From positions 87,826 through 151,825 of the forward strand of contig NZ_LMDG01000023.1 in NCBI RefSeq assembly GCF_001426265.1: 64,000 bases of DNA. The letters run 5' to 3'. The stretch is from Rhizobium sp. Root1220. GTDB taxonomy: Bacteria > Pseudomonadota > Alphaproteobacteria > Rhizobiales > Rhizobiaceae. A program made the translations under genes and the position numbers. Within the stretch, counting starts at the first letter, position 1. Each line of letters opens with the position of its first letter. Below the pieces are notes generated by a model. The model searched no databases. It had not been told where the DNA came from and was given only the letters and a program-made list of their open reading frames with translations. Of this stretch, positions 1 through 9,548 are shown in pieces.

Positions 1-3000
1 TGGCGAGCACCGTAGCGATGATCTCGCGTTTCAGTCGATGCGCGGCAATATCCGACGCATTCGTCTTGCGCATCTTCGCCGGGAAGTACTGTGAGAGCGT
101 GGCGGCGAAATAGGCGTCATCCGGCAGATCGCTTGCCACGAGAGCGTCGAAAAGAACGATCTTTGCGTAGGAAAGCAGAACACCGATTTCCGGCCGTGTC
201 AGAGGCTTGTTCGTCGCGTAACGCTCCGCCATCGTCGTGTCGTCCGGCAGGGTCTCGACCTTGCGGTTCAGCTGCTTTGCACCTTCCAGCACGGTCATGA
301 ATCGGCCGAGTTCCAGCCCGTTCCCCGTTCCCTTGCGCTCTGTGAGGGATATAGCGAGCGATTGCAGGTAGTTGTTTCGAAGCACAAGCGTCGCGACTTC
401 TTCGGTCATGGAGGAAAGTAGCTGGTCCCGCTTCGCCCGCGTGAGGTGGCCGTCATGCATTGCTGCAGCGAGTGCAATCTTGATATTCACCTCGACGTCG
501 GAGGTGTTTACACCGGCCGAATTGTCGATCGCATCGGAATTGCAACGACCGCCCTTGAGACCGTAGGCGATGCGACCCTTCTGGGTGACGCCAAGGTTCG
601 CCCCCTCGCCGATCACCTTGGCGCGCAGGTCGTCAGCGGACACGCGGATCGAATCGTTAGCACGGTCGCCGACGTCGGCATCAGTTTCGGATAGCGCCTT
701 GACGTAGGTACCTATCCCGCCGAACCAAAGCAGATCGACCGAGCTCTTGAGGATCGCCGTCATGATCTCAAATGGGGTGGCGACCGCCTTGTCGATGCCG
801 ATTGCAGCAACGGCCTCCGGCGTCAAGGTCACGGTTTTGGCCGAGCGGGAGATGACCATCGCGCCCTTCGACAGAATGCCCCGGTCGAAATCCTGCCAGC
901 TTGAGCGCGGCAAGTTAAACAGGCGCTGACGCTCGCCGAGCGTCCTGTCCATATCCGGATCGGGATCTATGAGTATATCCCGGTGGTCGAACGCAGCGAT
1001 AAGCCTGATCTTCGGCGAGAGCAGCATGCCGTTGCCGAAAACGTCGCCCGACATATCGCCGACGCCGGCGACTGTGAATGGCGTGGTCTGGATGTCGATA
1101 TCCATTTCGCGGAAGTGGCGTTTCACGGTCTCCCACGCGCCACGCGCGGTGATCCCCATCTTCTTGTGATCATAGCCGGCAGAACCACCGGACGCGAAGG
1201 CGTCATCGAGCCAGAAACCGGCTTCCTGAGCAAGCGCGTTGGCCGTGTCCGAGAAGGTTGCAGTACCCTTGTCGGCCGCCACGACAAAGTAAGGATCGTC
1301 GCCGTCGAGCCGTACCGTATCCTTGGGAGGCACAATATCCATGCCGGCAATGTTGTCGGTTATCGAGAGAAGTGTACGGATGTAGGTCTTGTACGCGTCC
1401 CGACCCGTATTGAAGATTTCGTCACGGGTTCCGCCGACCGGGAGCTTCTTGGGATAGAAGCCGCCCTTCGCGCCGACCGGCACGATAACGGCGTTCTTGA
1501 CCTGCTGTGCTTTGACCAGGCCCAATACTTCCGTGCGGTAGTCTTCCGCACGATCCGACCAGCGTAGCCCACCGCGGGCGACTTTGCCGAAGCGCAAATG
1601 CACGCCTTCGACCTCGACGCCGTAGACAAACATCTCGCGGAACGGACGCGGTGCCGGCAAGCCGTCTACGAGGTTCGGATCAAGCTTGAAGGCGAGCATC
1701 GTCCGGGGAGAGCCATCGGGATTGCGCTGGAAGTAGTTTGTGCGCAGGGTTGCGTCTACAACATTCACGTAGCGACGCAGGATTCGGTCATCGTCAAGAC
1801 TGGGGACGTCCGACAACGCCGCCTCGATCTTCCCGTGCAGTTCGGCAACCTTCTTGATCCGTGCTTTCTCGGCTTGCCTGGGATCAAGGGTTTCGTGGAA
1901 CAGCCGGAAGATCAGGCCGGCAATTGCCGGATACTTGTCGAGCGTTGTCGCTATGTAGTCCTGAGAATAGGGAACTCCGACCTGGCGCAAGTAGCGGCCG
2001 TAGGCGCGAAGGACACTGGTTTCCCGGGCCGATAGCTCTGCCGAGACGATCAGCCTGTTGAAGTTGTCGTTGTCGATACGGCCGGCAAAAGCCGCGAGAA
2101 ATGCCTCTTCCAAAGTTGCGCCGTGCCGCGAGATGTCAGTTTCGACGCCGGCGCGAGCTTCCAGATCCATATCGTGCAGAACGACCAGTTTCTCGCTGCC
2201 ATCGCTGAGGGTGACATCGATGTCAAACGTCCCCTCGCTAATCACGTTGAATCCGAGATTCTCAAGCAATGGCACGCGGCGCGACAAGGCAAGCTGACCA
2301 GCCGCATGAAAGATCTTCAGGCAGCAAAGCTCGATACCGTCTTTCTCGCGGGTATAAAAGGCGATGCGGATTGCTTCGCCCTCAGCACAGGCCGCAATAT
2401 CGGCCAAATCGGAAAAAGTCTCTTCGGGCGGGAAGAGGTCTTGAAAGGCGGGAGTCACATGAATTCGCAGTGCCTTTGGACCCGCCAGCGCTTCGAAGCG
2501 GTCGTCCCAACGTGCCGTGATGGCGCGGATCGCCTCTTCTAGTTTCGCTTGCGGAACCCGTGGCGTCTTGCCGCCTGAACGACCGATGATGAAATGCACG
2601 CGTGCCACTCCACCTTCCGGAAAGGCCGGGTAGTAGGCCGACACGCGCCCATCATAGGCTTCCTTGAGATAGCTGCCGATCTTCTCGCGGACGATCGAGT
2701 CGTACTCCTCACGCGGCACATAGACGATCACGGACACAAAGCGGTCGAAGTGATCGATGCGTGGCAAGGCTCGGACCCGCGGTCGATCTGCGAGGTCATT
2801 GATCTGTTCCGCGAAGGTCGCGAGCAGCGTCGTGTCAATCTGAAAAAGGTCGTCACGTGGATAGGATTCCAGCGTGTTGTCCAGCATACGTCCCGAATGG
2901 CTCATCGGATCGAAGCCGAAATGCTCCTTCACCCGGTCGATCTTCGACCGCAGCAGGGGGATATCCTTGGCAAGGGATGTGTAGGCCGTCGAGGTGAAAA

Positions 3001-3967
3001 GGCCAACGATGCGCAGTTCGCCGACCACGTTGCCGTTCTTGTCGAAGCGCTTGACGCCCACATAGTCCATGTAGGCCCTGCGGTGGACGATCGACTTCAC
3101 ATTTGCCTTGGTGACAATCAGGAAATCCGGACCGTCCAGGAAGGCGAGAATCTCCGGTGTCGTGGTGACGGCGTCCTTTCCGGTACGCAGGACGAGCACA
3201 TCAGGATTCGAAAGAATGCCGAGGCCAGCACCCTTGTCGCGCTCGACCTTTGAGCCGGACCCCTTCCCAGAATAGACGTACTCTCGCATTCCGAGAAAGG
3301 TGAAATTCGTGTCGCGCAGCCAGGTCAGAAATGCGAGCGCCTCGTCCCGTTCCGCTTTTCTGCGACCGGGATTGTAAGCGGAAAGCGCGTCTATTGCCGT
3401 TCCGAGTTTGTCGAGCATTGGCCTCCAATCGGACACCGTTAGTCGTACCTGTTCGACAACCGCCTCGATTCGCTCGATCAGATTGGCGGATTGCGCTGCG
3501 GTTAGCGGAGCAAGGTGAAGTTGGATAAGGCTGACCCGCTTTGCCGGTTCGCTTGGCGCGTCGGCGGAATAAAGCGTAGGCGCCTTGCCGTCATCTATTA
3601 CGAGGATCGGATGCACTGCCATGTACAAGTCGCGATAGCTGCTGGTCACCTCGCCCATGACGGATTCATAGAGGAAGGGCATGTTGCGCTCGGTGACCGT
3701 CAGGATCGAAACTGCCGTCCCATTCGGCTCGACATCGTCGACGGTTTCGACGCTGATGTGCGGCGCCTTGCCTCCCCAGGCTGCCAGTTCCCTTGCCGAG
3801 TGCACTGCGGCAAGTGCCAGCATCTCCGGCGTATAGAGTTCCAGATCGTCGTTGCTTGCTCGTCCAAAAAGAATCTCCGGATCGAGATGCGCTTCGCCTG
3901 TTGCCGCTGCGATCTTGGCCGCGCTTTCGAGTTGCTTTTCCCGTTTTGGACTGTTCCGTCCGGCCAT
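1..3967 (-). CDS. NAD-specific glutamate dehydrogenase, large type (C-terminus outside window)
   Basis: This is the 5' part of a large NAD-dependent glutamate dehydrogenase, which oxidatively deaminates glutamate to 2-oxoglutarate in the cytoplasm. About 1,322 codons are open without a stop from 3967 to the window edge. The family is usually near 1,570-1,600 residues, so roughly the last 250-280 residues are missing. The protein starts MAGRNSPKREKQLESAAKI and, near the window edge, reads KTNASDIAAHRLKREIIA, both typical of this family. The ATG at 3967 is preferred because GGGAG lies 8 nt upstream. An in-frame ATG at 3982 would add five residues. The gene is divergent from pyridoxal kinase. 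The family assignment is firm; the reading frame was checked at both ends but not at every codon. Confidence 0.93.
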   Translation of the reverse strand, partial: MAGRNSPKREKQLESAAKIAAATGEAHLDPEILFGRASNDDLELYTPEMLALAAVHSARELAAWGGKAPHISVETVDDVEPNGTAVSILTVTERNMPFLYESVMGEVTSSYRDLYMAVHPILVIDDGKAPTLYSADAPSEPAKRVSLIQLHLAPLTAAQSANLIERIEAVVEQVRLTVSDWRPMLDKLGTAIDALSAYNPGRRKAERDEALAFLTWLRDTNFTFLGMREYVYSGKGSGSKVERDKGAGLGILSNPDVLVLRTGKDAVTTTPEILAFLDGPDFLIVTKANVKSIVHRRAYMDYVGVKRFDKNGNVVGELRIVGLFTSTAYTSLAKDIPLLRSKIDRVKEHFGFDPMSHSGRMLDNTLESYPRDDLFQIDTTLLATFAEQINDLADRPRVRALPRIDHFDRFVSVIVYVPREEYDSIVREKIGSYLKEAYDGRVSAYYPAFPEGGVARVHFIIGRSGGKTPRVPQAKLEEAIRAITARWDDRFEALAGPKALRIHVTPAFQDLFPPEETFSDLADIAACAEGEAIRIAFYTREKDGIELCCLKIFHAAGQLALSRRVPLLENLGFNVISEGTFDIDVTLSDGSEKLVVLHDMDLEARAGVETDISRHGATLEEAFLAAFAGRIDNDNFNRLIVSAELSARETSVLRAYGRYLRQVGVPYSQDYIATTLDKYPAIAGLIFRLFHETLDPRQAEKARIKKVAELHGKIEAALSDVPSLDDDRILRRYVNVVDATLRTNYFQRNPDGSPRTMLAFKLDPNLVDGLPAPRPFREMFVYGVEVEGVHLRFGKVARGGLRWSDRAEDYRTEVLGLVKAQQVKNAVIVPVGAKGGFYPKKLPVGGTRDEIFNTGRDAYKTYIRTLLSITDNIAGMDIVPPKDTVRLDGDDPYFVVAADKGTATFSDTANALAQEAGFWLDDAFASGGSAGYDHKKMGITARGAWETVKRHFREMDIDIQTTPFTVAGVGDMSGDVFGNGMLLSPKIRLIAAFDHRDILIDPDPDMDRTLGERQRLFNLPRSSWQDFDRGILSKGAMVISRSAKTVTLTPEAVAAIGIDKAVATPFEIMTAILKSSVDLLWFGGIGTYVKALSETDADVGDRANDSIRVSADDLRAKVIGEGANLGVTQKGRIAYGLKGGRCNSDAIDNSAGVNTSDVEVNIKIALAAAMHDGHLTRAKRDQLLSSMTEEVATLVLRNNYLQSLAISLTERKGTGNGLELGRFMTVLEGAKQLNRKVETLPDDTTMAERYATNKPLTRPEIGVLLSYAKIVLFDALVASDLPDDAYFAATLSQYFPAKMRKTNASDIAAHRLKREIIATVLA

Positions 3968-4214
3968 CGCAGATACTCCCATTTCTTTGATTTTGCACAG
4001 GTTAGCAGAAGATCCGACGAAAGAATCGCTAAAAGAAGCCGCCCGTTGGCAGCTTTCGTGCGTTTTTGTTCGCCGAGACGTAAAATTTTACAAGATCAGG
4101 CTTCCACAGACAGATGTTTCCCTTGGCGCGACATTTCCATGTCTGCATGAAGGATGGTTGACAGTGGAGCTGCAAAAAGACGATCAACGGATCGTCGCAA
4201 TTGGGTCGAGCATA

Positions 4215-5090
4215 ATGTCGCAGACTGCACCGGGAACCGTGATCGTCATCTCAAGCCATGTCGTGCGTGGTTCGGTCGGAAATCGCGCGGCGGTATTTGC
4301 GTTGGAGACATTGGGCCATCCGGTGTGGGCGCTACCGACGATCGTGCTGCCCTGGCATCCCGGGCACGGCCGTTCGACGCGGTTGACCTTTTCCGAATCC
4401 GATTTCGACGCTGCGATCGACGATCTCATTCGAGCGCCCTGGCTAGGAGAAGTGAAGGCCGTTCTCTCTGGCTATTTTGGCAATCCTGCCCAAGCGCGCT
4501 CCGTCGCGCGGCTGGTGACGGCGCTGCGACTAAGAGACCCGGATGTCTTCTATGTCTGCGATCCTGTTATGGGCGACCTCGGGGGACTCTACGTTCCCTT
4601 GGCAACGGCGGAGGCGATCCGTGATCACCTCATACCCCTCGCTTCGCTTGCCACTCCAAACCGGTACGAGCTTGCCTGGTTGGCTGGCGCGCCGCTGGAA
4701 GATAATACAGCCATCATGGATGCTGCTCTCGCGCTAGGCCCGTCGCGCATGCTGGTAACTTCTGCGGTGCCGATGATGGCTGGTGGAACGGGCAACCTCT
4801 ATCTTTCGGGGCGCCATGCATTGCTGGCGGAGCACCGCGTCATCGAGAAGCCGCCGAATGGTTTGGGCGATCTTCTTGCCGCGTTGTTTCTTTCACGTCT
4901 TCTATCCGGGATGGACGACGAAAGGGCGCTGCAACTGTCGACCGCTAGTGTGTACGAGGTGCTGGCTCGCGCAGTGAAGCGCGGCAGCGATGAATTGACG
5001 CTGGCAAGTGATTCAGCCAGCCTCGCCACGCCCATGGCGATGGTGCAGATGCGACGCCTGATGCATCCGGCTCAGCGGCGCAGAAGCTAG
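4215..5090 (+). CDS. pdxY: Pyridoxal kinase
   Basis: This 291-residue protein belongs to the ribokinase-like pyridoxal kinase family, which phosphorylates pyridoxal with ATP in the vitamin B6 salvage pathway. Family features visible include an early SSHVVRGSVGNRAAVF stretch for substrate binding, LPWHPGHGRSTR, the CDPVMGD segment (about residues 115-121) and a late GLGDLLAALFLSRLL segment. In that last segment the GxGD catalytic aspartate motif reads GLGD. The open frame extends upstream to 3852, but that part overlaps the divergent glutamate dehydrogenase and has no family similarity. The ATG at 4215 (MSQTAPGTVIVISSH) gives the usual length. There is no strong Shine-Dalgarno sequence. The gene appears monocistronic. 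Confidence 0.9.
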   Translation: MSQTAPGTVIVISSHVVRGSVGNRAAVFALETLGHPVWALPTIVLPWHPGHGRSTRLTFSESDFDAAIDDLIRAPWLGEVKAVLSGYFGNPAQARSVARLVTALRLRDPDVFYVCDPVMGDLGGLYVPLATAEAIRDHLIPLASLATPNRYELAWLAGAPLEDNTAIMDAALALGPSRMLVTSAVPMMAGGTGNLYLSGRHALLAEHRVIEKPPNGLGDLLAALFLSRLLSGMDDERALQLSTASVYEVLARAVKRGSDELTLASDSASLATPMAMVQMRRLMHPAQRRRS

Positions 5091-5151
5091 CCGTCTATCA
5101 TTCTGCAGTGCGATAGTTGATCTTGCCTAGTGCACGCTGTATTCGAAATGA

Positions 5152-5802
5152 ATGCAGGATTTTCCAGATTCCCTTTTGAACGGTTACCGCAACTTTATGA
5201 ACGGGCGTTACGCAGACGCACGCGATCGATACAAGGCGCTGGCCGAAGACGGTCAGAACCCCAGTACGCTCGTCGTCGCCTGCTCGGATTCGCGCGCAGC
5301 GCCAGAGCTGATATTCGATGCCGGTCCCGGTGAACTTTTCGTTATCCGGAACGTTGCGAACATGGTCCCCCCATACGAGCCGGACGGGCACTTTCACGCG
5401 ACGTCCGCGGCGTTGGAATTCGCGGTCCAAGTGCTCAAGGTTCCCGATATCGTCGTGATGGGACATGGCCGGTGCGGCGGTATTCGGGCTGCGCTGGATC
5501 CCAACGCGGAACCATTGTCACCGGGAGATTTCATCGGGCGCTGGATGTCGCTGGTGCGGCCTGCCGCCGAACAGATCCAAAGCAACGATGTAATGACCGC
5601 AGCGGAGCGTCAGACAGCGCTCGAACGCGTGTCGATCCGCAATTCAATCGAAAACCTCAGAACCTTTCCCAACATCAAAGCTCTGGAAGAGGCCGGCAAG
5701 ATAAGTCTTCATGGCGCCTGGTTCGATATCTCGACAGGCGAATTGTGGGTCATGGATGCCGCGACGCGCGACTTCATCCGCCCCGAAATCCGAAACCAAT
5801 AA
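5152..5802 (+). CDS. Beta-class carbonic anhydrase
   Basis: This 216-residue enzyme interconverts carbon dioxide and bicarbonate in the cytoplasm. The zinc site is plain: ACSDSRAAP carries the Cys-x-Asp-x-Arg signature near residue 44, and GHGRCGG near residue 105 supplies the His-x-x-Cys pair. Length and layout match plant-type beta carbonic anhydrases. It lies 61 nt downstream of the pyridoxal kinase on the same strand, so the two may be cotranscribed, and it is convergent with the lytic transglycosylase gene. Nothing unusual is seen. Confidence 0.93.
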   Translation: MQDFPDSLLNGYRNFMNGRYADARDRYKALAEDGQNPSTLVVACSDSRAAPELIFDAGPGELFVIRNVANMVPPYEPDGHFHATSAALEFAVQVLKVPDIVVMGHGRCGGIRAALDPNAEPLSPGDFIGRWMSLVRPAAEQIQSNDVMTAAERQTALERVSIRNSIENLRTFPNIKALEEAGKISLHGAWFDISTGELWVMDAATRDFIRPEIRNQ

Positions 5803-5853
5803 AAAGCGCCAGATTTTCATCCAGCGCCTTGCTCTGCTGAAATCGAGCCCCGC

Positions 5854-6675
5854 TCAGCTGTTGTCGATCTGCTGACCGATATAGGCAATCGCCTGCTGGT
5901 ATACCGTCGCAGCGTTCCAACCGGCAATGGCTGCAAAATTGGGTTCACCGGGTTGATAGCCAGCGCCCGGCTGCCAGCCGTGTCCTCTCAGGAAGTTGGC
6001 TGTCGATGCGAGGGCATCGGCACGCGAACCAACCATATCGACACGGCCGTCGCCATCTCCATCGATGCCGAACAGCACGACATTGCGCGGGAGGAATTGT
6101 GTCTGGCCGATTTCACCATGCGCCGCGCCGCGAGCTTGAGGATTCAGGTAACCCTCGGAGACGAGTTGAAGTGCTGCGTAGAGCTGGTCCGTGAAATAGG
6201 CGGAGCGACGGCAATCGTAGGCCAGCGTCGACACCGCCGACAGTGTATGTTGATTCCCCATGTAGCTGCCGAAGCCTGTCTCCATGCCCCATATCGCAAT
6301 CAATGGGCCGGCGGGCACCCCAAAGCGGCGCTCAATGGAGGCGAAGAGTGCAGCATTGGCACGCTTCATCGCCTTGCCGCGAGAAATGATTGTTGCCCCA
6401 CCGCGCTTTTGCATGAAGGCGTCGAAAGAGAGCTTGAAGCTTTTCTGGCCGCGATCTGCTGAAATCGTCGGTCTGTTGTAAACGACATTTGCAAAAGCTC
6501 GGTCAAGAACTGACCGGCTGACCCCGTTTGCAGCCGCCTCCTGCTTGAATTCGCCGACCCAGGCGCCGAAGCCAGCGCCGGTGTTGCCGCATTGGGCCGC
6601 ATTTGCTGCCGAAGGAACTGTGTGGAGAATAGCTGCTGCTGCCGCAGCTGCCAGAAAAAATCTTTTTACATGCAT
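5854..6675 (-). CDS. Lytic murein transglycosylase (MltB-like, SLT domain)
   Basis: The protein is 273 residues from the ATG at 6675. It begins with a secretion signal: MHVKRFF, then an alanine-rich hydrophobic stretch ending ANAAQ, so cleavage after about residue 25 is likely. It cleaves peptidoglycan glycan strands in the periplasm, forming 1,6-anhydro-muramoyl ends. The catalytic glutamate sits in IWGMETGFGSYMG, and the GEIGQTQFLP segment is also typical of the MltB-type fold. There is no C-terminal peptidoglycan-binding domain, so this is the short form. The frame is open upstream to 6753, but that would put non-signal residues in front of the signal peptide. The gene stands alone, convergent with carbonic anhydrase. 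Confidence 0.9.
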   Translation of the reverse strand: MHVKRFFLAAAAAAAILHTVPSAANAAQCGNTGAGFGAWVGEFKQEAAANGVSRSVLDRAFANVVYNRPTISADRGQKSFKLSFDAFMQKRGGATIISRGKAMKRANAALFASIERRFGVPAGPLIAIWGMETGFGSYMGNQHTLSAVSTLAYDCRRSAYFTDQLYAALQLVSEGYLNPQARGAAHGEIGQTQFLPRNVVLFGIDGDGDGRVDMVGSRADALASTANFLRGHGWQPGAGYQPGEPNFAAIAGWNAATVYQQAIAYIGQQIDNS

Positions 6676-6763
6676 GGAGGTACCCCGATTCCGGATCTGG
6701 CTAGCCTTCAAACGGGGCAAGCAGCCCACAGTCGGCGATATTGTGACCATCATTCATTTAGCA

Positions 6764-6796
6764 AGGGCGGGAAGCCACAATAGACCCACCCGCCCT
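6764..6796. other. Inverted repeat between asd and the transglycosylase gene
   Basis: An 8-bp perfect inverted repeat (AGGGCGGG at 6764-6771, CCCGCCCT at 6789-6796) with a 17-nt loop lies between the two minus-strand genes. No T-tract follows it on the minus strand, so it is a weak terminator candidate for asd, or a regulatory structure. Confidence 0.35.
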
Positions 6797-6851
6797 AGCG
6801 AAAGCCCTATCTTATTAAGCGGGGCTTAACAAACTATAGTTAACAATTGGT

Positions 6852-7886
6852 TCAAGCCGCCTTCTTGCGCGGCTTGATCAGGCCGCGGTTGACGAGCAGT
6901 TCAGCGATCTGAATCGCGTTGAGAGCGGCGCCCTTGCGGAGGTTGTCGGAAACGACCCAGATGTTAAGTCCGTTCTCGACAGTTGCGTCTTCCCGGATGC
7001 GCGAGATAAAGGTCGCATCTTCGCCGGCAGACTCGTAGGGCGTGATGTAGCCGCCGTTCTCGTGCTTGTCGATGACGAGGCAGCCCGGCGCTTCGCGCAG
7101 AATGTCACGTGCCTGGTCGGCCGTGATCTCGTTCTCGAACTCGATATTGACGGCTTCCGAATGACCGATGAAAACCGGGACGCGAACCGCGGTGCACGTC
7201 ACTTTGATCTTCGGGTCGAGCATCTTCTTGGTTTCGGCCAGCACCTTCCATTCTTCCTTGGTGTAGCCGTCTTCCATGAAACTATCGATATGCGGGATCA
7301 CGTTGAAGGCGATACGCTTGGTGAACTTCTTGTTCTCGATCGGGTCGGCAACGAAGACGGCGCGCGTCTGGTTGAAGAGTTCGTCCATGCCGTCCTTGCC
7401 GGCGCCTGAAACGGACTGGTAGGTCGAAACGACGACACGCTTGATCTTGGCAAAGTCGTGCAGCGGCTTGAGCGCGACAACCAACTGCGCGGTCGAGCAG
7501 TTCGGGTTGGCGATGATGTTGCGCTTGGTGAACTGCGTGATGGCATCCGGGTTTACCTCGGGAACGATCAACGGCACATCGGCGTCGTAACGCCATGCCG
7601 AGGAGTTGTCGATGACAACGCAACCCTGCGCACCAATCTTCGGTGAAAACTTCTTCGACACCTCGCCGCCGGCAGACATCAGGCAGATATCCGTATCGGA
7701 GAAATCATAGTTCTCGAGGTTTGCGACTTTCAGCGTCCTGTCACCGTAGGAAACCTCGGTGCCTTGCGAGCGCGAAGAGGCAAGCGCCACCACCTCGTCA
7801 ACCGGAAATCCGCGTTCGGAGAGGATATTGAGCATTTCCCGGCCGACATTTCCGGTAGCTCCCGCAACTGCAACTTTAAAACCCAT
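6852..7886 (-). CDS. asd: Aspartate-semialdehyde dehydrogenase
   Basis: This 344-residue enzyme reduces beta-aspartyl phosphate to aspartate semialdehyde with NADPH. It is the shared step for lysine/diaminopimelate, threonine and methionine synthesis. The N-terminus MGFKVAVAGATGNVGREML is the dinucleotide-binding motif, and NPNCSTAQLV holds the catalytic cysteine at about residue 131. The segment GKDGMDELFNQ and the late HSEAVNIEFE are typical of the bacterial enzyme. Length is standard. The gene appears monocistronic, with 335 nt of noncoding DNA upstream. Confidence 0.97.
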   Translation of the reverse strand: MGFKVAVAGATGNVGREMLNILSERGFPVDEVVALASSRSQGTEVSYGDRTLKVANLENYDFSDTDICLMSAGGEVSKKFSPKIGAQGCVVIDNSSAWRYDADVPLIVPEVNPDAITQFTKRNIIANPNCSTAQLVVALKPLHDFAKIKRVVVSTYQSVSGAGKDGMDELFNQTRAVFVADPIENKKFTKRIAFNVIPHIDSFMEDGYTKEEWKVLAETKKMLDPKIKVTCTAVRVPVFIGHSEAVNIEFENEITADQARDILREAPGCLVIDKHENGGYITPYESAGEDATFISRIREDATVENGLNIWVVSDNLRKGAALNAIQIAELLVNRGLIKPRKKAA

Positions 7887-8222
7887 TTCTCAAGCTCTCT
7901 TTCTCTTCTCTCCTCTTGTCCGGTGAGGGGGAAGGCGCGAATGGATCGCGGCTTCCTGTCCCCAGCCGGGCCGGGGAGAGAGCGGCAGGCCAGAGACGTC
8001 AGACGGTTTTCGTCGTCGTTTTGGCCTTGGTTTTGGAAGAAACCGGAACGGCAATATCCATCCTGGCACTGCGTGCCCGGTCATTGCATGCAGCAATGGT
8101 ATGTTCGTCGCGAACCATGGATATTCCTATTCCGTCGTTGCTCATAAAAGGTTTTCCACAGGAGTCAAGGTTTTTGGTCGATCCGGGTCGGTGAACCTAT
8201 CGTATCTGCCGCGCCGGACACC
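7887..8222. other. Intergenic stretch upstream of asd with an imperfect palindrome
   Basis: No convincing gene is seen in these 336 bases. Positions 7907-7929 and 7959-7981 are roughly complementary (outer TCTCTCCTC paired with GGGGAGAGA), giving a long imperfect hairpin like the degenerate intergenic repeats common in rhizobial genomes. The asd promoter and any opgC terminator should lie here, but neither is clear. Confidence 0.4.
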
Positions 8223-9449
8223 CTATCTCCGACCCGGACCGCGCTGGTGATCAGCGCGAACCGGGACAGGGATCATGGAAACACTGGAGGATCGTGGTTC
8301 AGTGGTGCTGCTGGCCTGACGCTTCCTCTCGAGGTAGTAGGCATAAGCAAATTGCGCGGTGAGACCGACAACGACGAACACGGGGCCGACAACTTGATCG
8401 TGATTGTTGATATAGAGAATAACCTGACCGACCATGGCGAGGATCGTTCCGGCCACGAAGATATTCAGCGAATGTCGACCAAGGATGGACAGCGGGTGAT
8501 CGGTCGGGCGTCGCAACATGCTCGAGATTGCCGGTATGTTGATGACGAGGTAGGCCAAAGCAAGAGTATGCAATAGCCTGGGCAGTGAAAGGAACGTCTT
8601 GTCGAAGCCAGTGAGAACCGGCGGCAAGCCGAGCGAGGCCAGTGCGTTTCCGAAGCCCCAAAGCTGGCCGACTACCCAAGCGAAAGACAACGCGACGTAG
8701 GCTGCGGCGAGGGCAAAGAGGATCGGGTGCTGCGGCAGTTTGCCGCCACGGCGGACATGCATCATTCCCACAATGCCGATCGTGAACAGCAGTTGCCAGG
8801 AGAGCGGGTTGAGGAACCAGTAGCCCTCGATCAACATGTTGTGAGGAGCTATCTCGAAGACACCGGCGAGAAACCAGACCGTGCCGGAGACGGCAAGCGC
8901 AAGGAGCGGGCTTACGGCGTTCAACAACAAAATGATCGGCACCGTCAGCATAAGTGCGCCGTACATCGGCAGAATGTTGTTGTATCCTATTTGATGGCCT
9001 AGCAGCAGCAGCGATGGGACGCCGGCTTGGGGATTGGTGAGCACCGCCAGAATATTGATTTCGCAAAGCAGTCCGGGCCGATGATAAATCCAGGCACCCG
9101 TGAGAAACAGCGCGAGTGTCATGAAGGTAGTGATCATGTGGGCGAGGTAGAGCGTGAAAGCTCGCTTCGCGGCCTTGGCTGCCGTTTGCAGCCACGCTTT
9201 CGGCTGAAAGCGCGAACCGTAGGCCAGGCCGACGGCTATACCGGAAATAAGGACGAAGGCTTCCGCTGCATCGGAGAAGCCGAAATTCTTCGTTGTCAGG
9301 TGCTCGAAAATCTGCCCGGGTACATGGTTGATGAAAATCGTGATCAACGCCAGTCCTCGTAGGACATCCAATCGTGTGTCGCGCTTTGGCGTTGCTGATG
9401 CCACGGAACTCCGTGTGGCGCTGACTGTTCGTCCGGGCGCTGCTGCCAT
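8223..9449 (-). CDS. opgC: OpgC-family membrane acyltransferase (glucan succinylation)
   Basis: This 408-residue polytopic membrane protein belongs to the OpgC group of acyltransferases, which transfer succinyl residues to osmoregulated periplasmic glucans. It starts with a short cytosolic tail, then TRLDVLRGLALITIFINH, the family N-terminal signature, followed by SDAAEAFVLISGIAVGLAYG and about ten hydrophobic segments. The chosen start at 9449 has AGGAG 6 nt upstream. The frame stays open to 9515, inside a hairpin, so a longer protein is unlikely. It follows ndvB by 99 nt on the same strand, which supports a role in decorating the cyclic glucan made by NdvB. Confidence 0.9.
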   Translation of the reverse strand: MAAAPGRTVSATRSSVASATPKRDTRLDVLRGLALITIFINHVPGQIFEHLTTKNFGFSDAAEAFVLISGIAVGLAYGSRFQPKAWLQTAAKAAKRAFTLYLAHMITTFMTLALFLTGAWIYHRPGLLCEINILAVLTNPQAGVPSLLLLGHQIGYNNILPMYGALMLTVPIILLLNAVSPLLALAVSGTVWFLAGVFEIAPHNMLIEGYWFLNPLSWQLLFTIGIVGMMHVRRGGKLPQHPILFALAAAYVALSFAWVVGQLWGFGNALASLGLPPVLTGFDKTFLSLPRLLHTLALAYLVINIPAISSMLRRPTDHPLSILGRHSLNIFVAGTILAMVGQVILYINNHDQVVGPVFVVVGLTAQFAYAYYLERKRQASSTTEPRSSSVSMIPVPVRADHQRGPGRR

Positions 9450-9482
9450 AGACATCTCCTGCTTTTCCGATTTGCAAACGCA

Positions 9483-9516
9483 GTTGCGGCCAAAAGGTTT
9501 CCCCTTTGGCCGCAAC
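9483..9516. terminator. Strong hairpin between ndvB and opgC
   Basis: A perfect 12-bp stem (GTTGCGGCCAAA at 9483-9494, TTTGGCCGCAAC at 9505-9516) lies in the 99-nt gap between ndvB and opgC. No T-run follows on the minus strand, so it is more likely an attenuating or mRNA-stabilising structure than a full intrinsic terminator. It sits just upstream of the opgC ribosome-binding site. Confidence 0.55.
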
Positions 9517-9548
9517 GAAATGCCGGATGGTAAGCGTGGAAAGTGCTG

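Noticed and set aside
1-4150. Many plus-strand open frames over the left 4 kb
   Set aside because: They are antisense shadows of the glutamate dehydrogenase gene, whose minus-strand frame is fully open and family-like.
8299-9477. 392-codon minus-strand frame over opgC
   Set aside because: It is another frame of the same strand; the opgC frame has membrane segments and family motifs.
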